Of a stretch of 64,000 nt of DNA, positions 53,201 through 63,409 are shown piece after piece. The notes under the pieces are model-generated. The model was not told the origin of the DNA. It was given only the letters and a program-made list of their open reading frames with translations, and did not search any database. The stretch's first letter is position 1; the number at the start of each line of letters is the position of its first letter. A program made the position numbers and the translations under genes. The stretch is from Aquila chrysaetos chrysaetos (lineage: Eukaryota; Chordata; Aves; Accipitriformes; Accipitridae), in assembly GCF_900496995.4 (NCBI RefSeq), contig NC_044006.1:19118214-19182213 (forward strand), given 5' to 3'.

Positions 53201-56200
53201 CCCTTGAGGTGGCTTTAAATTCAGGAACTATGCTGTGAATGCGGCTTCCATATTCACCGAAGAAGAGCGTTACCAGGCAAAGTTTGCTTTCTAAAAGCAG
53301 GGAGGTTCCTAACTTCTGCCAGGTTGACTTTAAATAAAACCCTGGGCATAACTCCTTGTGGCTGTTCTGAAACCCCTGCTTTCACAGTTACTTGTTGGCC
53401 ACATTCACACCTTTGTGTTTGCTTTTGCAAACTTTCATGTGTTTGAGTTTTGCTGTCATAAATGCCAGAAAAGCAATTACGATAATGTATACAGTCATGG
53501 TTCACCTCACCATAAACCAGAAATTATGCCACCCCAACTAAATGCAACCGAAAGTCCTAAAAGAAGCAGTCTGTGTGAAATCTGGAAAAAAAATCACGTT
53601 CATAAATGTTCCATGACCAGAAAAATGGGAATTACTTGCTCAGCTGTAAAAATCCAGAGACAGGAGCCATTTCCTTCCTCTGGTAAGGAGATCTGAAAGT
53701 GTTTCCATGGAGCAAGCCGTATGTCATGCACACAGAGATAAGACTCCTGCTTGATGCTTGGGGAGAATATGTACATAGCTATGGGGTTATGCATGCTGTT
53801 GAAGATACACAAGCAGAGATGCTTGCCAACTCCAAAAGTCTCGGAATAAGAGAAAACAAACAAATGCTAGCACAAACAAATGCCTCTCTTCTCTTCAGAT
53901 TCCTTTTCAGGAAATGAACCACCCTACAAATAAAATACCACAGTTATCTTAACAACCAAAACTGTCTCCTGGAGGATGGAGAAAGCAAGCAACTAGAACA
54001 AACTGGAATCAGGTTGGATCCAGCTTCTCTACCTATAACTAGTACTTAAAGGCGTCTTTTAGATCATTAAAACTTCCTTGGGAACCAACATGCCTTATCA
54101 AACATAATTGAGATTTTAGCAGGTCAATTAAAAACTTTTTTTTTCAGTGAGAAAGGGCTCTTTCAAACTGAAGGGAGAGGTTTCAGGAAGCATTTCGATT
54201 CTCCCCTTCTCTTAGTACACAAGAGCTCAGAAATGCCGTTGACCATGGCACAGTGACTCCTCCTTAAAGGCTCCAGAGAATTACTTTCTTTCTTAATTCT
54301 ACTGAGCATCCAATGATGGTATTTACATAGCTTCAATAAGGCAGCACATAAAACCTGACACCCTAATTTGGAACATAAAACCCCACAAAATATTAAAAAA
54401 GGGAGTGCTCCACGAAGGCGTAAACACCTGCCATGCAAATCTCAACATGGGATCAAGCCTTCGGGGCTTATTCTTAACTGAACATGCAAAATTTTCCATC
54501 GACTTCAGCTGTCCAAAGCTTTCACGTACAGAATGGGATCCACCTCTGCTGCTTCGTGGAAAGTTAACTGGGAGGCTGTATCTCAAACGCTACAGATCAT
54601 TTTCTCCCACTGCCTGTATTTGAGACAATTACGTCTTCTTGCTCTGTCACATGTCTCTGTTCCCGACAGCTTCTCAGACCTACTTCAGTTTTATACTCGT
54701 CTGGGCTTCTGGGAACTGCACCGCTCCTAACTAGTTTGCAATATACTGCTGCGAGCCCTTTATTAGAGGCACACATGGCCCCTGTTATGATGAAAAATGC
54801 TTCTTTTTAAATGCTCACATATACTGCTCTATCATCACTCAGTGATAGAGCCCACAAATCTTCAGCTTTGCCCTTCTACACATTATGAAATAAAAGAGAG
54901 AAGGAAAAAAAAGAAGACGTTCTCTGCTAGCCAGGAGAAGAACAACGGTGGGAACCAGATTCAAGAAAAAATATACCCACAGACAGATCTTTACAAAGAA
55001 CCACACAGAGGCATCTATCTGGGCTTTCTTTCATTTTCTGTTTTTTTAAACTACTTTTGTTGTTGTTTCTGGGATGTATTTTAAATGATCATGGCTGTGG
55101 TTCAATTCTTAGGTCTTGAAATGAGTAAAAATTCTCTTGCGGACGAGAAGCATTTGCAGAGAACACAGGTCAGACAAACGGCCACTGTCTCACACAGTCC
55201 GAACACGCAATAAATACCACACTAGGGGAGGGATTTCTGACACCGTGTATGCCACAATTGTTCAGCTTTACAGGTTAGTTACCCCGACGTGCTTGTGCTT
55301 CAGCGTTCAAAATCACTTTTCTCTTCCTGACACCTCATTTACTAACACTGCCTTTACACTCACTCTTCTTAACTGCCTCGTTCTCAGCCAACAACCCTTT
55401 CAGATCCATCCCCTTGCTCCTTCATCCTTCCCCTGGAGACTCACCGAGTCCAGAGACAATGCTTTTAGCTCTTCCTTTGCAATCTGGAGGCACTACCAAG
55501 CCATTCCTGCACTTTACGGCCACTTTTGGGGAAGGGCACAGGACAGACAACACTTTTTCTTACCACCTACCATTAGACAGTCAGGTAGCTAAAGGGGTTG
55601 CCCCCACTGATGGAGCATAGTGGGAGCCCATGGCCAGCAGCTCTGCGTCCTATTTACCAGCTTCCAGCTGCAGGGCTTGTGACAACAAACTGGTACTGAT
55701 TAGGGCGGGGACCTGTTTCCTTTAGAGGCCCAAGCCCACCCTGTGGCACCTTAACTTGCAGATAGCCTACAGTTATTTCAAGGGCAGCTGAAGCACACTT
55801 ATTTTTATAATTCAACAGCCATTGTTTTGGTGTCGCACCAGTATTTTCTGCTGACTCTGTGCCCATGCTGCGTTGAGTCTGGGAGTAAAAGAGCCCCTAT
55901 TGAAGGACCCAACCCCAAGAGGTTGCCTGTAATGAGAGGGAGCTTCCAAGCACACATGGAAAAGCATGTGAGCTTGCTAAACAGTGCACGTGGCAGAGCG
56001 TACACTGCCATGTCACAGCAAAATGTGGGCAGAAGCATGACAAAAAGCTCCCCTCCTTCCCTTCTCTCCCATACTTTGATGCTCCACTCCACCCTGAACT
56101 TCTCCCCAGTGGATGTTCTGCCTCTGATGGCCATAGGAGCATAATTTGAACACTTGTGTTGACCTGGGCTCTACCTTATGAAAAGTGAAAAAAACTCATT

Positions 56201-59200
56201 TCTGAAGTCACCTGTTTCTCGTCAACAGAGATTAGAACCCAACACATTAAAGCTTCACATAGCATCTTCCTCCACTGTGGTACGAAGGGCCGGCCAAGAA
56301 AGGTGTAACGTGGGGGCCACGGCAGACTTTCCCCGTCGCAGCCTCTCTCCCGCAACCTTAGCCCTATGGCACAAGTGAGCAATTCCTTTACTCTTTCCCA
56401 CCAGGAGAGCTACTCACGTGGCCGTGCTGATCCAGCTCGTTGTTGGTGAGTTTGACTTTTTCGAAGGACACCATCTGCTTCAGCAGTTGCTCTCCCGTGA
56501 ATGGGGAGTCAGGGTGCACGTACAACCTAAAAAAGACAGGGAAAAGGCCTGCTCATAAAAAAAATCTCACCTCTCAGCTTGCGCATGGGCACCACATCCA
56601 TATGTAATTAAAAAGCCCATAATATCTTGCTTTTGGGGTATGCGGTGGTTTCACAGACATGGATTTCCTGAGAGCTTAGGGTAATACAGATCTGCTACTC
56701 AAACAAGATACAAGCTCCCCCAAAGTAATGAACACCTGAAATACGACCATTAATGAAAGACAGTAAAGCAGATGACTTGAGTTGTTTAATTCACTGGGAC
56801 GTAATGAAGAATCCTGTGTCAGAGTGCTAGATTGCTCTCTAACCATACCTATTATTTTATCTAGTTATCTAAAATGGAGACTTAACTAACATTCACTGTT
56901 GTGTCTTTTCCCAAATGAAAAATTGGTCATGTCTTTGCCCCCAGCTGTACTAACAAGCACTTAAAATAACAATGACTACAGCTCCGAGAGAAAAAACATG
57001 GTGTCATTAGAGAGATAATGGGGGAATGTAGATAAAAATGCATTTTTCTTTATATGTAACATTAAGCCGTGATAATGATTTTAACCTGCACTCAATCACA
57101 CATTAGCTGTGGTGACGTCTGTTTATAAGAGGTTGAAGGCTGCAGTCCAGCACAGTGGTCTGACGTGAAAAATTAATTGCAGCTCTGTAATTAACAACCC
57201 GCCACTTGGGAAATTAAGCAGAAGAAAAGGAAGCACAGAAGACATGTAGATATAATGATATATACATTATGACTAGACTAATTACAAGCGCCAGGCTATT
57301 TAAAAACAATGATTTTATAGGAATAATGTATTGCTGAAAATGATTTAACTAACTCAAATGTTCTTTTGTGATAGTGAATTAAGGGCTGAACTAGACCTTC
57401 AGCTAGTGAAAACCAGACCTGTTCTGCTTTTGCCAGTGTTGGTTATCACTCGCCGAGGGCCTGGCTCTCATTTCGGGTGATGTCTTTGGCCACACGGATG
57501 GATTTCTTCCATTAGGTGGGTGGGGCAGTGCTGAGATGCTGGGTTAGAAAGATAAACATTTGTTGTTGTTGTTGAGCTCCGGTTTTGGTTAGGCAAGAGG
57601 AGAATGGAAAAACCACTGAATGATGGGGCGTAACTCTTTGATAGACTATGCTGATCCCTAATCAAGGAATGCCTGTACTAGAGACTCCAGGGAGCACAGC
57701 TCTGTTGCTCAAAGAGGAAGGAGATTTGATCCTGCACTCTCCAGTTTTGCCAGCATAATCCCCAAGACACAGTGAAACTAAAGTTTTACCGGCACAGCTT
57801 GCTTCAGATGTGGAGGATGTTTTCCTTATACTGATCCAAAACACAGCTTGGCTGGCATAGCTATGTCCACGGGAGGGATGCTGAGCCAGGGTTCCTGTAG
57901 CAATAAAATATTCCTAGCATACAAGCATCCTCACTGCTATCAACTCTGCTGATTGCACTGCAAGGCTCATGAAAAATTATGATGTATCTGAAAACCCAAG
58001 ACCTGGAATCCTGTTATATCAAAAGAATTTTACTTCTCATGAAAATTAACTTTGCCTTCCTATAAAAAGCTGTGAAAATCTCAATCTTTAGAGCCCTGAA
58101 TTAGAGAAGGCAAAACAAAGAGTCCCAAACATGTCCTGCAAGTTTTCAGCTAGTCTTGTGATATTTTTTTTTTTTGAGCCACACTCCTAATTTTGAATGT
58201 CTGGATAGCTACTAATGTTTACTGTGATCACAGAGTGTCAGGCTCAGCAAGGTTTGGCTAACTGGGACCAAAAAGCTGAACTATTTCAAATGTGTGCTGG
58301 GGAACGAGTAAAGATCTTCATGTGTCTAAAAGCTGAGCACAATCATTTTACACCATAGGTGTAACTGCTCTCAAACTGCGAAGTGCCTGGATGTCAGCGG
58401 AGTGCTAATGGGAAAGTCACTGAAGGATGGGCACCTGAATATCGGTTACATAAATGTATTAATAGACACTGCTTTTCTTTACTGATTTGCTACGCGCCAT
58501 CGATCCCACTGCAACACGTGGTCCCACCTGGTGAACTACACTTATCCGCACACTTCTCCTATGGCCTGAGCTTGTACACCTCGGAGAAGAAGGTTGAAAA
58601 CTAGACATATCGCCCTCTGAAGCAGAAGTCGTCAAGAAGATTGCGAGCAAACGGGTTAGAGAAATAAACGTGCACATTGCAGCGCAGCACACGAGGCTCC
58701 CCCAGCACTTTGCCAGGGGCTCTGCTGCCCACGGCCGGCCAGACACCAGGAGCAGCTCGCTTCAATTCACAAAGGCTTTAGGAGCCATATTTGGATGTGA
58801 ATTTCCTCCACAGTATATAGTGTTTCATGATATATGCGAGGTTTGGGTACTGCTTCCTTCTGGCATATTTTGGAATGCGACACCGCTCTCCTTCTATTTA
58901 GTTTAACAGTTGGTCTGGTCCTACAAGCCCTGTGCATGCTGCTTTTAATTACCTTAATGTCTTGAATAATTTGCAAAATATACCTCTTAAATATTTCCTA
59001 CCTAGAGTTCTCTGTAAGCATGTAAACACTAACTTCATTAAACAAATGATTGTAGCCAAATACAGTAAAAAAACCCCAAAAAATTTAAAAAAAAAAAAGA
59101 CAGACTTTTGAATGAAAGAAAGCAGGTGAAAAAGGAAGAGCAAATAAAGGTACATGCTGAAACTTATTAAACTGATGTTTCACACAGTCTTAGCAATTTG

Positions 59201-62200
59201 GAAGAACAAACATAAAGTATCACATAGGAATTCTCTCCCCAGATAGCACTTTAGAAGATTTACAAAAGACTCTCTGAAAAGTATTTTTATTTAAGTGTTT
59301 GTTGCAACATAAACTTGTCTTAAACATTGACAGTAGGAAGACAGGGATAAAACTGGATTTTATAGAAAGTTCCCCGAAGGGCTAATCTTTCAAACAGAAT
59401 CACAGAATACTTATTAATTTTGAAAAAAAAAAAAGCTGTCTTATAGTTGAAAGTTATTTTTATAATGGAAAGAGCAAAACATTTAACGGGTTCGATCCTG
59501 CAAAGTCTTACACTCATGCACAACATGACTCCTAATTCCCCTGATGCTGTCATGCCTATGCAGATGCAGGCAGTGATGTGCGTGGGGAGTCAGCGCCTTG
59601 GTACCAGCGTCCAGATGCTAGGTGCACATATGCCCCTCGCTGACACTCCTCAAGTAAGGAGAGCTAAAACAGTGTGTTTGGAGGACAAGAAATTGTAACT
59701 TCATTAAGGGCTCCTGTTACTGGAGCAGGATCAAACCCGTTTCAAGACAGGAGGAGTACTACTTTTAATCTCTTTGAGCAAGACTGTGGCATCCCACCTC
59801 AAAAGATGCATTAATGCTTCAGAAAAAGCAATAGTAATGCAAATGTCAGCACGCTGAACCTCTTGACATCCTTTTTCTCACCAAACAGGAGCATAAAAAG
59901 GAGAAAGTGCATAAATGTATTTGTAAGTCCCCTTCATACAAAGAAAAAGTAATCTGTGCCTGTGCTATGATCAATGGTCTTTTGGCTAAGCATCCTGAAA
60001 ACAAACCATGAAAGGTATACATTTACACACAGGGGCAAAACAACCTGAAAACATCCTGAAAATGAAACAGCACAGGTATACATTTGTGCACAGGGGCACT
60101 GATCTGATGGGGACCTTAAAGAGCTACCACAGTATGATGATAATAAACTCCAAGAAGGTTTGACCCCAGCTCTAAAACACTCAGTAGGGCGGTTGCTAAT
60201 TATTCCAAGGATCAATCTCTTGCCTTATATTCTTGTATTTCTTCATTGAACTAGTCTATGCCAGTGTGAATTAGCAATCTGTTTAAAGGTATTCCAAAAG
60301 GCACTTGAACAGAAAAATAAGAAGGGGAGAACCCTGTCTTAAAACTATTTCTGTCCTTCCCTTATTTCTTCTTTTGATGCTGACTCCTTTGGAGCAGAAT
60401 CCACATTTTTTCTTTGGGTTTTGATCAGTGCCCATTACAATACGTCAAATGAAGCCTTCAGACGTTAACCACCACATTGCAAGAAGGAGTTTTTGGCCAT
60501 GAAAACAAAGCCAACATAACTCCTAGGTTGCTGTCTTTAATCACAACTTCTCTGCATGCACTTTTTTTGTTTGTTTACTTCCCTGAGCCGCCTTCCAGAG
60601 ATCAGCAGTCAGCAAGCTTTCAGTGGAACTGTTTATATGAGGAAAGCGTGCAGGATTCGGTCCCTATACTCACACACACACAAAAATGTGCTTCCATTTC
60701 TTGCATTTCACTTCTAATTTCTGTCCCTGTAATAAGCAAGTTCTTAACCCTGGGCTGAGCCACCTGGAGCGGATCTGTGTGCCTGCGCGGAGCCCTCCAC
60801 GAAAAGTTTCTTTGAAGCCAGAGAGGCATTCGTGTTATTTCCATATCTCTGGCTCTGACTCAGCAAAGTCGTTCAACATGTGCTTCAGTCTTAACTGGAC
60901 TTGGGGACTTAAGTACGTACTGAAGTGCTGGGCTGAATACAGTGAAGTGTGGGTCTCTGCTGAAGTGCCCTCCTACCATACAGCCTAGTGCTGTAGCCTC
61001 AGCTTCCCAATGCTGCAAGGAGTCTGTCATTAATTACATTAACAGAATGATTTTAGAAATTAGTTTTCTACAGCATTTTGTTTCTGTATTGAAAGGCGGG
61101 GGGGGGAACGACAGATTTACTTGATTTTTTCCTAATGTCTCAGAAAATGTCATGATTTCTTAACAGAAAAAAATAAATCTGTGTGCTGTAGAACTGATCC
61201 ATACTTTGCCTGCTGTCTAAGAGGTGACTAAAAGCAAGGATAAAATTATCCGTTAGCAAATGCTGGATATGTTATCAAGAAATAATATCAGTTCAAGCAT
61301 AAACAGCACTGAACTGTAATGTAGTATTTCTACTTGGACTTGGCTGGTGGTGCTTGGATTGCTTTAAATTATGAGGTCAAATGCTGGGGGTGGGGGGCAA
61401 ACCCAAGAGAAAAATCAGTATCTTTTTTTCTCTTTTTTTTTTAAAGCTTTCTTATCTGAATTGAGGCAAACTACATTTAAATATATATATATATATATAT
61501 AAGGGCATTTGGCCAAATCCTGCATGCTTGGAACGTTCAGTATAAATCAAGCCTCAAGCAGAGGTTTGAGGCCCGATTCTGCATCACAGAAATTAATCAG
61601 AGTTTTGCAAACAACTTTGTTGAGCATGGACGCAAAGTCTCAGAACACTGTTTGCAAACAGTATGGAAAGATTAATAGCAGGTATTTCTTGAAGGAAAAA
61701 AGAAAAAAAAAAAAAGTAAAGTAGGTAAAAGAAAGACCAGCAGTAAAATCTACATACCTTGCAGGGAGTGGAGGGTCAGCTTTTCCAGCCACTAACCAGG
61801 AAGACCTGTGGTATGCATATCTATATCTTTTATTGTCCACAGGAACTATATCCATTAACACAATGTACTTGGCTTCAGGATCCACTCCGGAGAAGGAAAC
61901 CCTGATCGTAGGAAACATTCTCCTGAAATAAAGGCAAATCAGAAAATAAATACATGGATGGAGAACAGAAATAAGAGAGCTTCTGAAAAGCTGCTAAAAG
62001 TAAGAATTGCATTTAAACCACCTGGAAAAAAAAAAAATTAAAGCATCTATTGGTTCTGCTTTAGCATGACAGAAGTTAAATCCTGTGTGTATCTCTAATA
62101 CAGACAGAAAGTGCAGCTTGAAGTCAGAACGATTTTTTGGAAGCAAAAAAGAAAAAGTGGTAAAAGTGAAAGAGTAAAGGAGAAATGTACTTTTTGGCTG

Positions 62201-63409
62201 TTAGTTAAAAGGACACTACAATTTCAGAAAATAGTCGTAGATAAATCCTTAGAAATGTGGATTTTTTTAATGGGATCCATACAAGTGTTAGGGAAATATT
62301 GCAGAAATTATTTCTGTTAATATTCTCACATATTTTAGATGCATGTTCTTTAAGCCTGCTCAGGATATTTCTGAGAGGAATTTTCAAACGTAAACTTTCC
62401 TTTCTTCACTTAAATTTTGACAAAACACAACTTTAAAATGTAAGGTTTTGCCGTAGACCAGAAATAAATAACTTTAAACAGTTTAAAATTTTGAACTCCG
62501 GATTGTAGATTTTATACATACTTTTAAAAATAATTTTTTATAGCACTTGCTGGTAGAGCTCGTTAATAAAAAAAAAAAATAGGCAGGGAACTACATTAAT
62601 AACAAGTAACTTTGGGGATTACAAAACCCGACAAGACACTGGGCTCCTCCGGACTGCCCAAACCCCAAAAGCCTTACTGAAGAAACGACATGGTGTGAGG
62701 TGACGAGAAAGCCTGGGATTCTTTTGCACATTTCTGCAACCGAGAGAAAAGAAAACCAAACCGAACCGAGCCCTGACTGAATGATTTCCCCACGACCGCC
62801 CTATTTCCCTGTGTCTGTACCCACCCAGCCCCGCAAAAAATCACCACACCGCACAAAGCAGCTTTTAGCCACGGACCAAATTATTAGGGAAACTATATTT
62901 CTACCCAGCCGCTGGGACACCCCCCCTCGCCGCCTCCGGGTTGATTTGAGCCGGCCGCTTCTCCCTCTGCCCCCCACTCGCCTCCGCGCACCGCGCAGCA
63001 CCGCGCAGCGCCCGCCGAGGGGCTGCTGACCACCGCGGCGGCAATTAAGGGGATTCACCCTCCTCCTCCTCCCCTTAGGCCATCCGCGCTGCTCTCCCAA
63101 AATAAAAACTGTGGGGATTTTGTGTGTTTTGCCTTCCCCCCCCCCCAAACCCATTTTTAGAAAGAAAGCCTTACCTCCCGGATTTGGTGATGATCATCTC
63201 GGTACCCAGTTCGTGAAACTTGTCCCAGAGCTCTTTGGTCTCCAGGCTGCAGGAAATTTTGGCCATCTCCTCGCTGGGGATGATGGGGGTGGTGGGGATG
63301 AGGGGCTCGGTGCACAGGGACGAAGGGCTGGTGCTAAAATCCCCGTGAGGGTCCAGGCTGGATAAGTCACTCAAAGGCTGGGCGCAAGAGGATTTCTCAA
63401 CGAATTGTT
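30774..63409 (-). CDS. TBX20: TBX20, T-box transcription factor 20 (exons 2-8; exon 1 not in window)
   Basis: Seven minus-strand exons join without frame breaks into about 398 residues: complement of 63175-63409, 61758-61922, 56418-56526, 50684-50842, 46941-47017, 35046-35155 and 30774-31114. The product has a Ser/Pro/Thr-rich N-terminal part, a complete T-box from about [19 protein letters not shown] to FAKGFRDSS, a Ser/Thr linker and a C-terminal region ending [13 protein letters not shown]20 is a nuclear factor acting with GATA4, NKX2-5 and TBX5 in heart chamber and valve development. It can repress TBX2 in the chambers. Residues recalled for other vertebrates match almost perfectly in the T-box. 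Adding about 42 residues for the missing exon 1 gives about 440, close to the usual family length. Every intron has GT...AG ends. Confidence 0.96.
31115..35045 (-). other. TBX20: TBX20 intron 7
   Basis: It spans from the donor GTAGGA (35045) to the acceptor TTGCAG. It is AT-rich and unique-looking. A T-tract occurs near 31598 and A-tracts near 31950. At 32695-32740 the phrase GAACCAAATCCT occurs twice. No additional exon or RNA gene was recognised. Confidence 0.85.
35046..35155 (-). CDS. TBX20: TBX20 exon 7 (linker after the T-box)
   Basis: The acceptor is CTTTCACAG and the donor is AGAG|GTAGGA. The exon has 110 nt: [20 protein letters not shown] followed by [16 protein letters not shown]. 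The first half matches other vertebrates. The acidic second half differs from the mammalian sequence I remember (GGEEDVLGDESQTTPNR) by one missing residue and several substitutions, as expected for an unstructured linker. Phases match exons 6 and 8. Confidence 0.93.
37640..37685. repeat. 17-bp direct repeat, two copies
   Basis: AGAGAAGTGACCTAAGT occurs at 37640-37656 and again at 37669-37685, separated by 12 bases. The copies are identical. It lies within TBX20 intron 6. Confidence 0.9.
38189..38236. repeat. (CTA)16 trinucleotide microsatellite
   Basis: Sixteen uninterrupted CTA units lie in TBX20 intron 6. In the transcript sense (minus) this reads as (TAG)n. The run produces an artefactual poly-leucine open frame on the plus strand. 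It is likely to vary in length between individuals. Confidence 0.97.
40502..40595. repeat. Intronic direct repeat, copy 1 of 2
   Basis: This 94-bp segment, including CAGAACAGGATATAAAGTGT and CAGTTTGCAGCCTGAATGAC, recurs almost unchanged in the same orientation at 45618-45710. Differences are about one indel, one or two substitutions in the body, and several at the right end. It does not match CR1 or another family I know. Confidence 0.93.
45618..45710. repeat. Intronic direct repeat, copy 2 of 2
   Basis: This is the partner of 40502-40595, about 5.1 kb away and in the same orientation. Both lie in TBX20 intron 6. Flanking sequences are unrelated, and no obvious target-site duplication or poly-A tail marks either copy. 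An internal A-tract of 8 is present in both. Confidence 0.93.
46941..47017 (-). CDS. TBX20: TBX20 exon 6 (end of T-box)
   Basis: The acceptor is GTGTTTCCAG and the donor is GAGAG|GTAATG. The exon has 77 nt encoding [19 protein letters not shown], then RLTDIE and a split Arg. [13 protein letters not shown] is the C-terminal T-box helix that enters the DNA minor groove. Confidence 0.97.
47452..47479. repeat. C16-T12 homopolymer tract
   Basis: Sixteen C followed directly by twelve T lie on the plus strand, so the pre-mRNA reads A12G16. It lies about 435 bases upstream of the exon 6 acceptor in transcript order. The exact length may be a sequencing estimate. Confidence 0.95.
50080..50420. promoter_or_regulatory. 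Candidate conserved non-coding element in TBX20 intron 5
   Basis: The stretch contains ATGCAAAT (octamer-like, near 50166), TTAATTAG (homeodomain-like, near 50261), AATGAGCTATAATTAG (near 50368) and AATCATCATGTGCAAA. It is AT-rich but not simple repeat. It lies about 260 bp downstream (transcript sense) of exon 5. This is a texture-based guess only. Confidence 0.25.
50684..50842 (-). CDS. TBX20: TBX20 exon 5 (T-box core)
   Basis: The acceptor is TTTCTTGCAG and the donor is CAACTG|GTGAGT. The exon has exactly 53 codons in phase 0 at both ends. The product runs [19 protein letters not shown] and later [20 protein letters not shown], then QNQL. The HKYQPR and FPETVF-AVTAYQN motifs are diagnostic for T-box proteins and contact DNA and the dimer interface. 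Confidence 0.97.
50843..56417 (-). other. TBX20: TBX20 intron 4
   Basis: It spans from the donor GTGAGT to the acceptor TTGCAG. It is ordinary unique sequence with A-rich tracts, for example at 51285-51345. Open frames up to 151 codons (55137-55592) have no recognisable domain and no supporting neighbours. Confidence 0.85.
56418..56526 (-). CDS. TBX20: TBX20 exon 4 (T-box)
   Basis: The acceptor is CTTTTTTAG and the donor is CAC|GTGAGT. The exon has 109 nt: one base completes the Arg from exon 3, then 36 codons read [19 protein letters not shown], then [17 protein letters not shown]. The VHPDSP...G motif and the KLTNN motif are typical of the T-box fold. It ends in phase 0. Confidence 0.97.
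57000..57350. promoter_or_regulatory. TBX20: Candidate cardiac-type enhancer in TBX20 intron 3
   Basis: There is a dense cluster of motif-like words: AGATAAT and GTAGATAAAA (GATA type) near 57013-57036, TTAATTGCA and GTAATTAAC (homeodomain) near 57172-57196, CCACTTGGG (NKX2-type) near 57202, TAATTACAAG near 57279, and CTATTTAAAAA (MEF2-like) near 57296. It lies about 0.5-0.8 kb upstream (transcript sense) of exon 4. Such words occur by chance in AT-rich DNA, so the call is weak without conservation data. Confidence 0.32.
59991..60098. repeat. Imperfect duplication, two 47-bp copies
   Basis: Copies at 59991-60037 and 60052-60098 match at about 38 of 47 positions, sharing CATCCTGAAAA at the left, GGTATACATTT in the middle and CACAGGGGCA at the right. 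The 14-base spacer holds a third CCTGAAAA. It is a local duplication that has diverged. Confidence 0.88.
61480..61501. repeat. (AT)n dinucleotide run
   Basis: About eleven AT units lie in TBX20 intron 3, roughly 260 bases upstream of 61757 in plus coordinates. It is a simple repeat, likely polymorphic. Confidence 0.93.
61758..61922 (-). CDS. TBX20: TBX20 exon 3 (T-box, N-terminal half)
   Basis: The acceptor is TTATTTCAG and the donor is GCAAG|GTATGT. The exon encodes [15 protein letters not shown], then [18 protein letters not shown], then [16 protein letters not shown]. These are hallmark T-box residues: RMFP and the [16 protein letters not shown] core that forms the DNA-binding immunoglobulin-like fold. 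The exon has 165 nt with split Arg codons at both ends, and the sequence appears identical to the mammalian protein. Confidence 0.97.
61923..63174 (-). other. TBX20: TBX20 intron 2
   Basis: It spans from the donor GTAAGG at 63174 to the acceptor TTTCAG. The exon 2-proximal third, from about 62920, is inside the CpG island. The rest is AT-rich with A-tracts near 62026 and 62568. No exon was recognised. Confidence 0.9.
63175..63409 (-). CDS. TBX20: TBX20 exon 2
   Basis: The acceptor is CACTGCAG at 63410-63417 and the donor is GGGAG|GTAAGG. The reading frame takes one base from exon 1 (completing Glu), then runs [12 protein letters not shown], a Ser-rich stretch, [16 protein letters not shown] and the start of the T-box ([19 protein letters not shown]). 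The last Arg codon is split. Compared with the human protein as I remember it, the Gly/Ser-rich run after HGDF is several residues shorter here. An open frame continues upstream past the acceptor but encodes intron sequence. Confidence 0.95.

Larger units (their letters stand above)
56527..61757 (-). other. TBX20: TBX20 intron 3
   Basis: It spans from the donor GTATGT to the acceptor TTTTTAG. It holds a candidate regulatory stretch at about 57000-57350, the imperfect duplication at 59991, and an (AT)n run at 61480. A phrase near 59485 (TTCGATCCTGCAAAGTCTTA) resembles old interspersed repeats of birds and reptiles but is too short to classify. Confidence 0.85.

Noticed and set aside
55137..55592. 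151-codon plus-strand frame in TBX20 intron 4
   Set aside because: No recognisable domain, and it is overlapped by another frame. Treated as chance.
59483..59545. Phrase resembling an old amniote interspersed repeat (TTCGATCCTGCAAAGTCTTA)
   Set aside because: Too short and diverged to assign to a family by eye. Noted only within intron 3.
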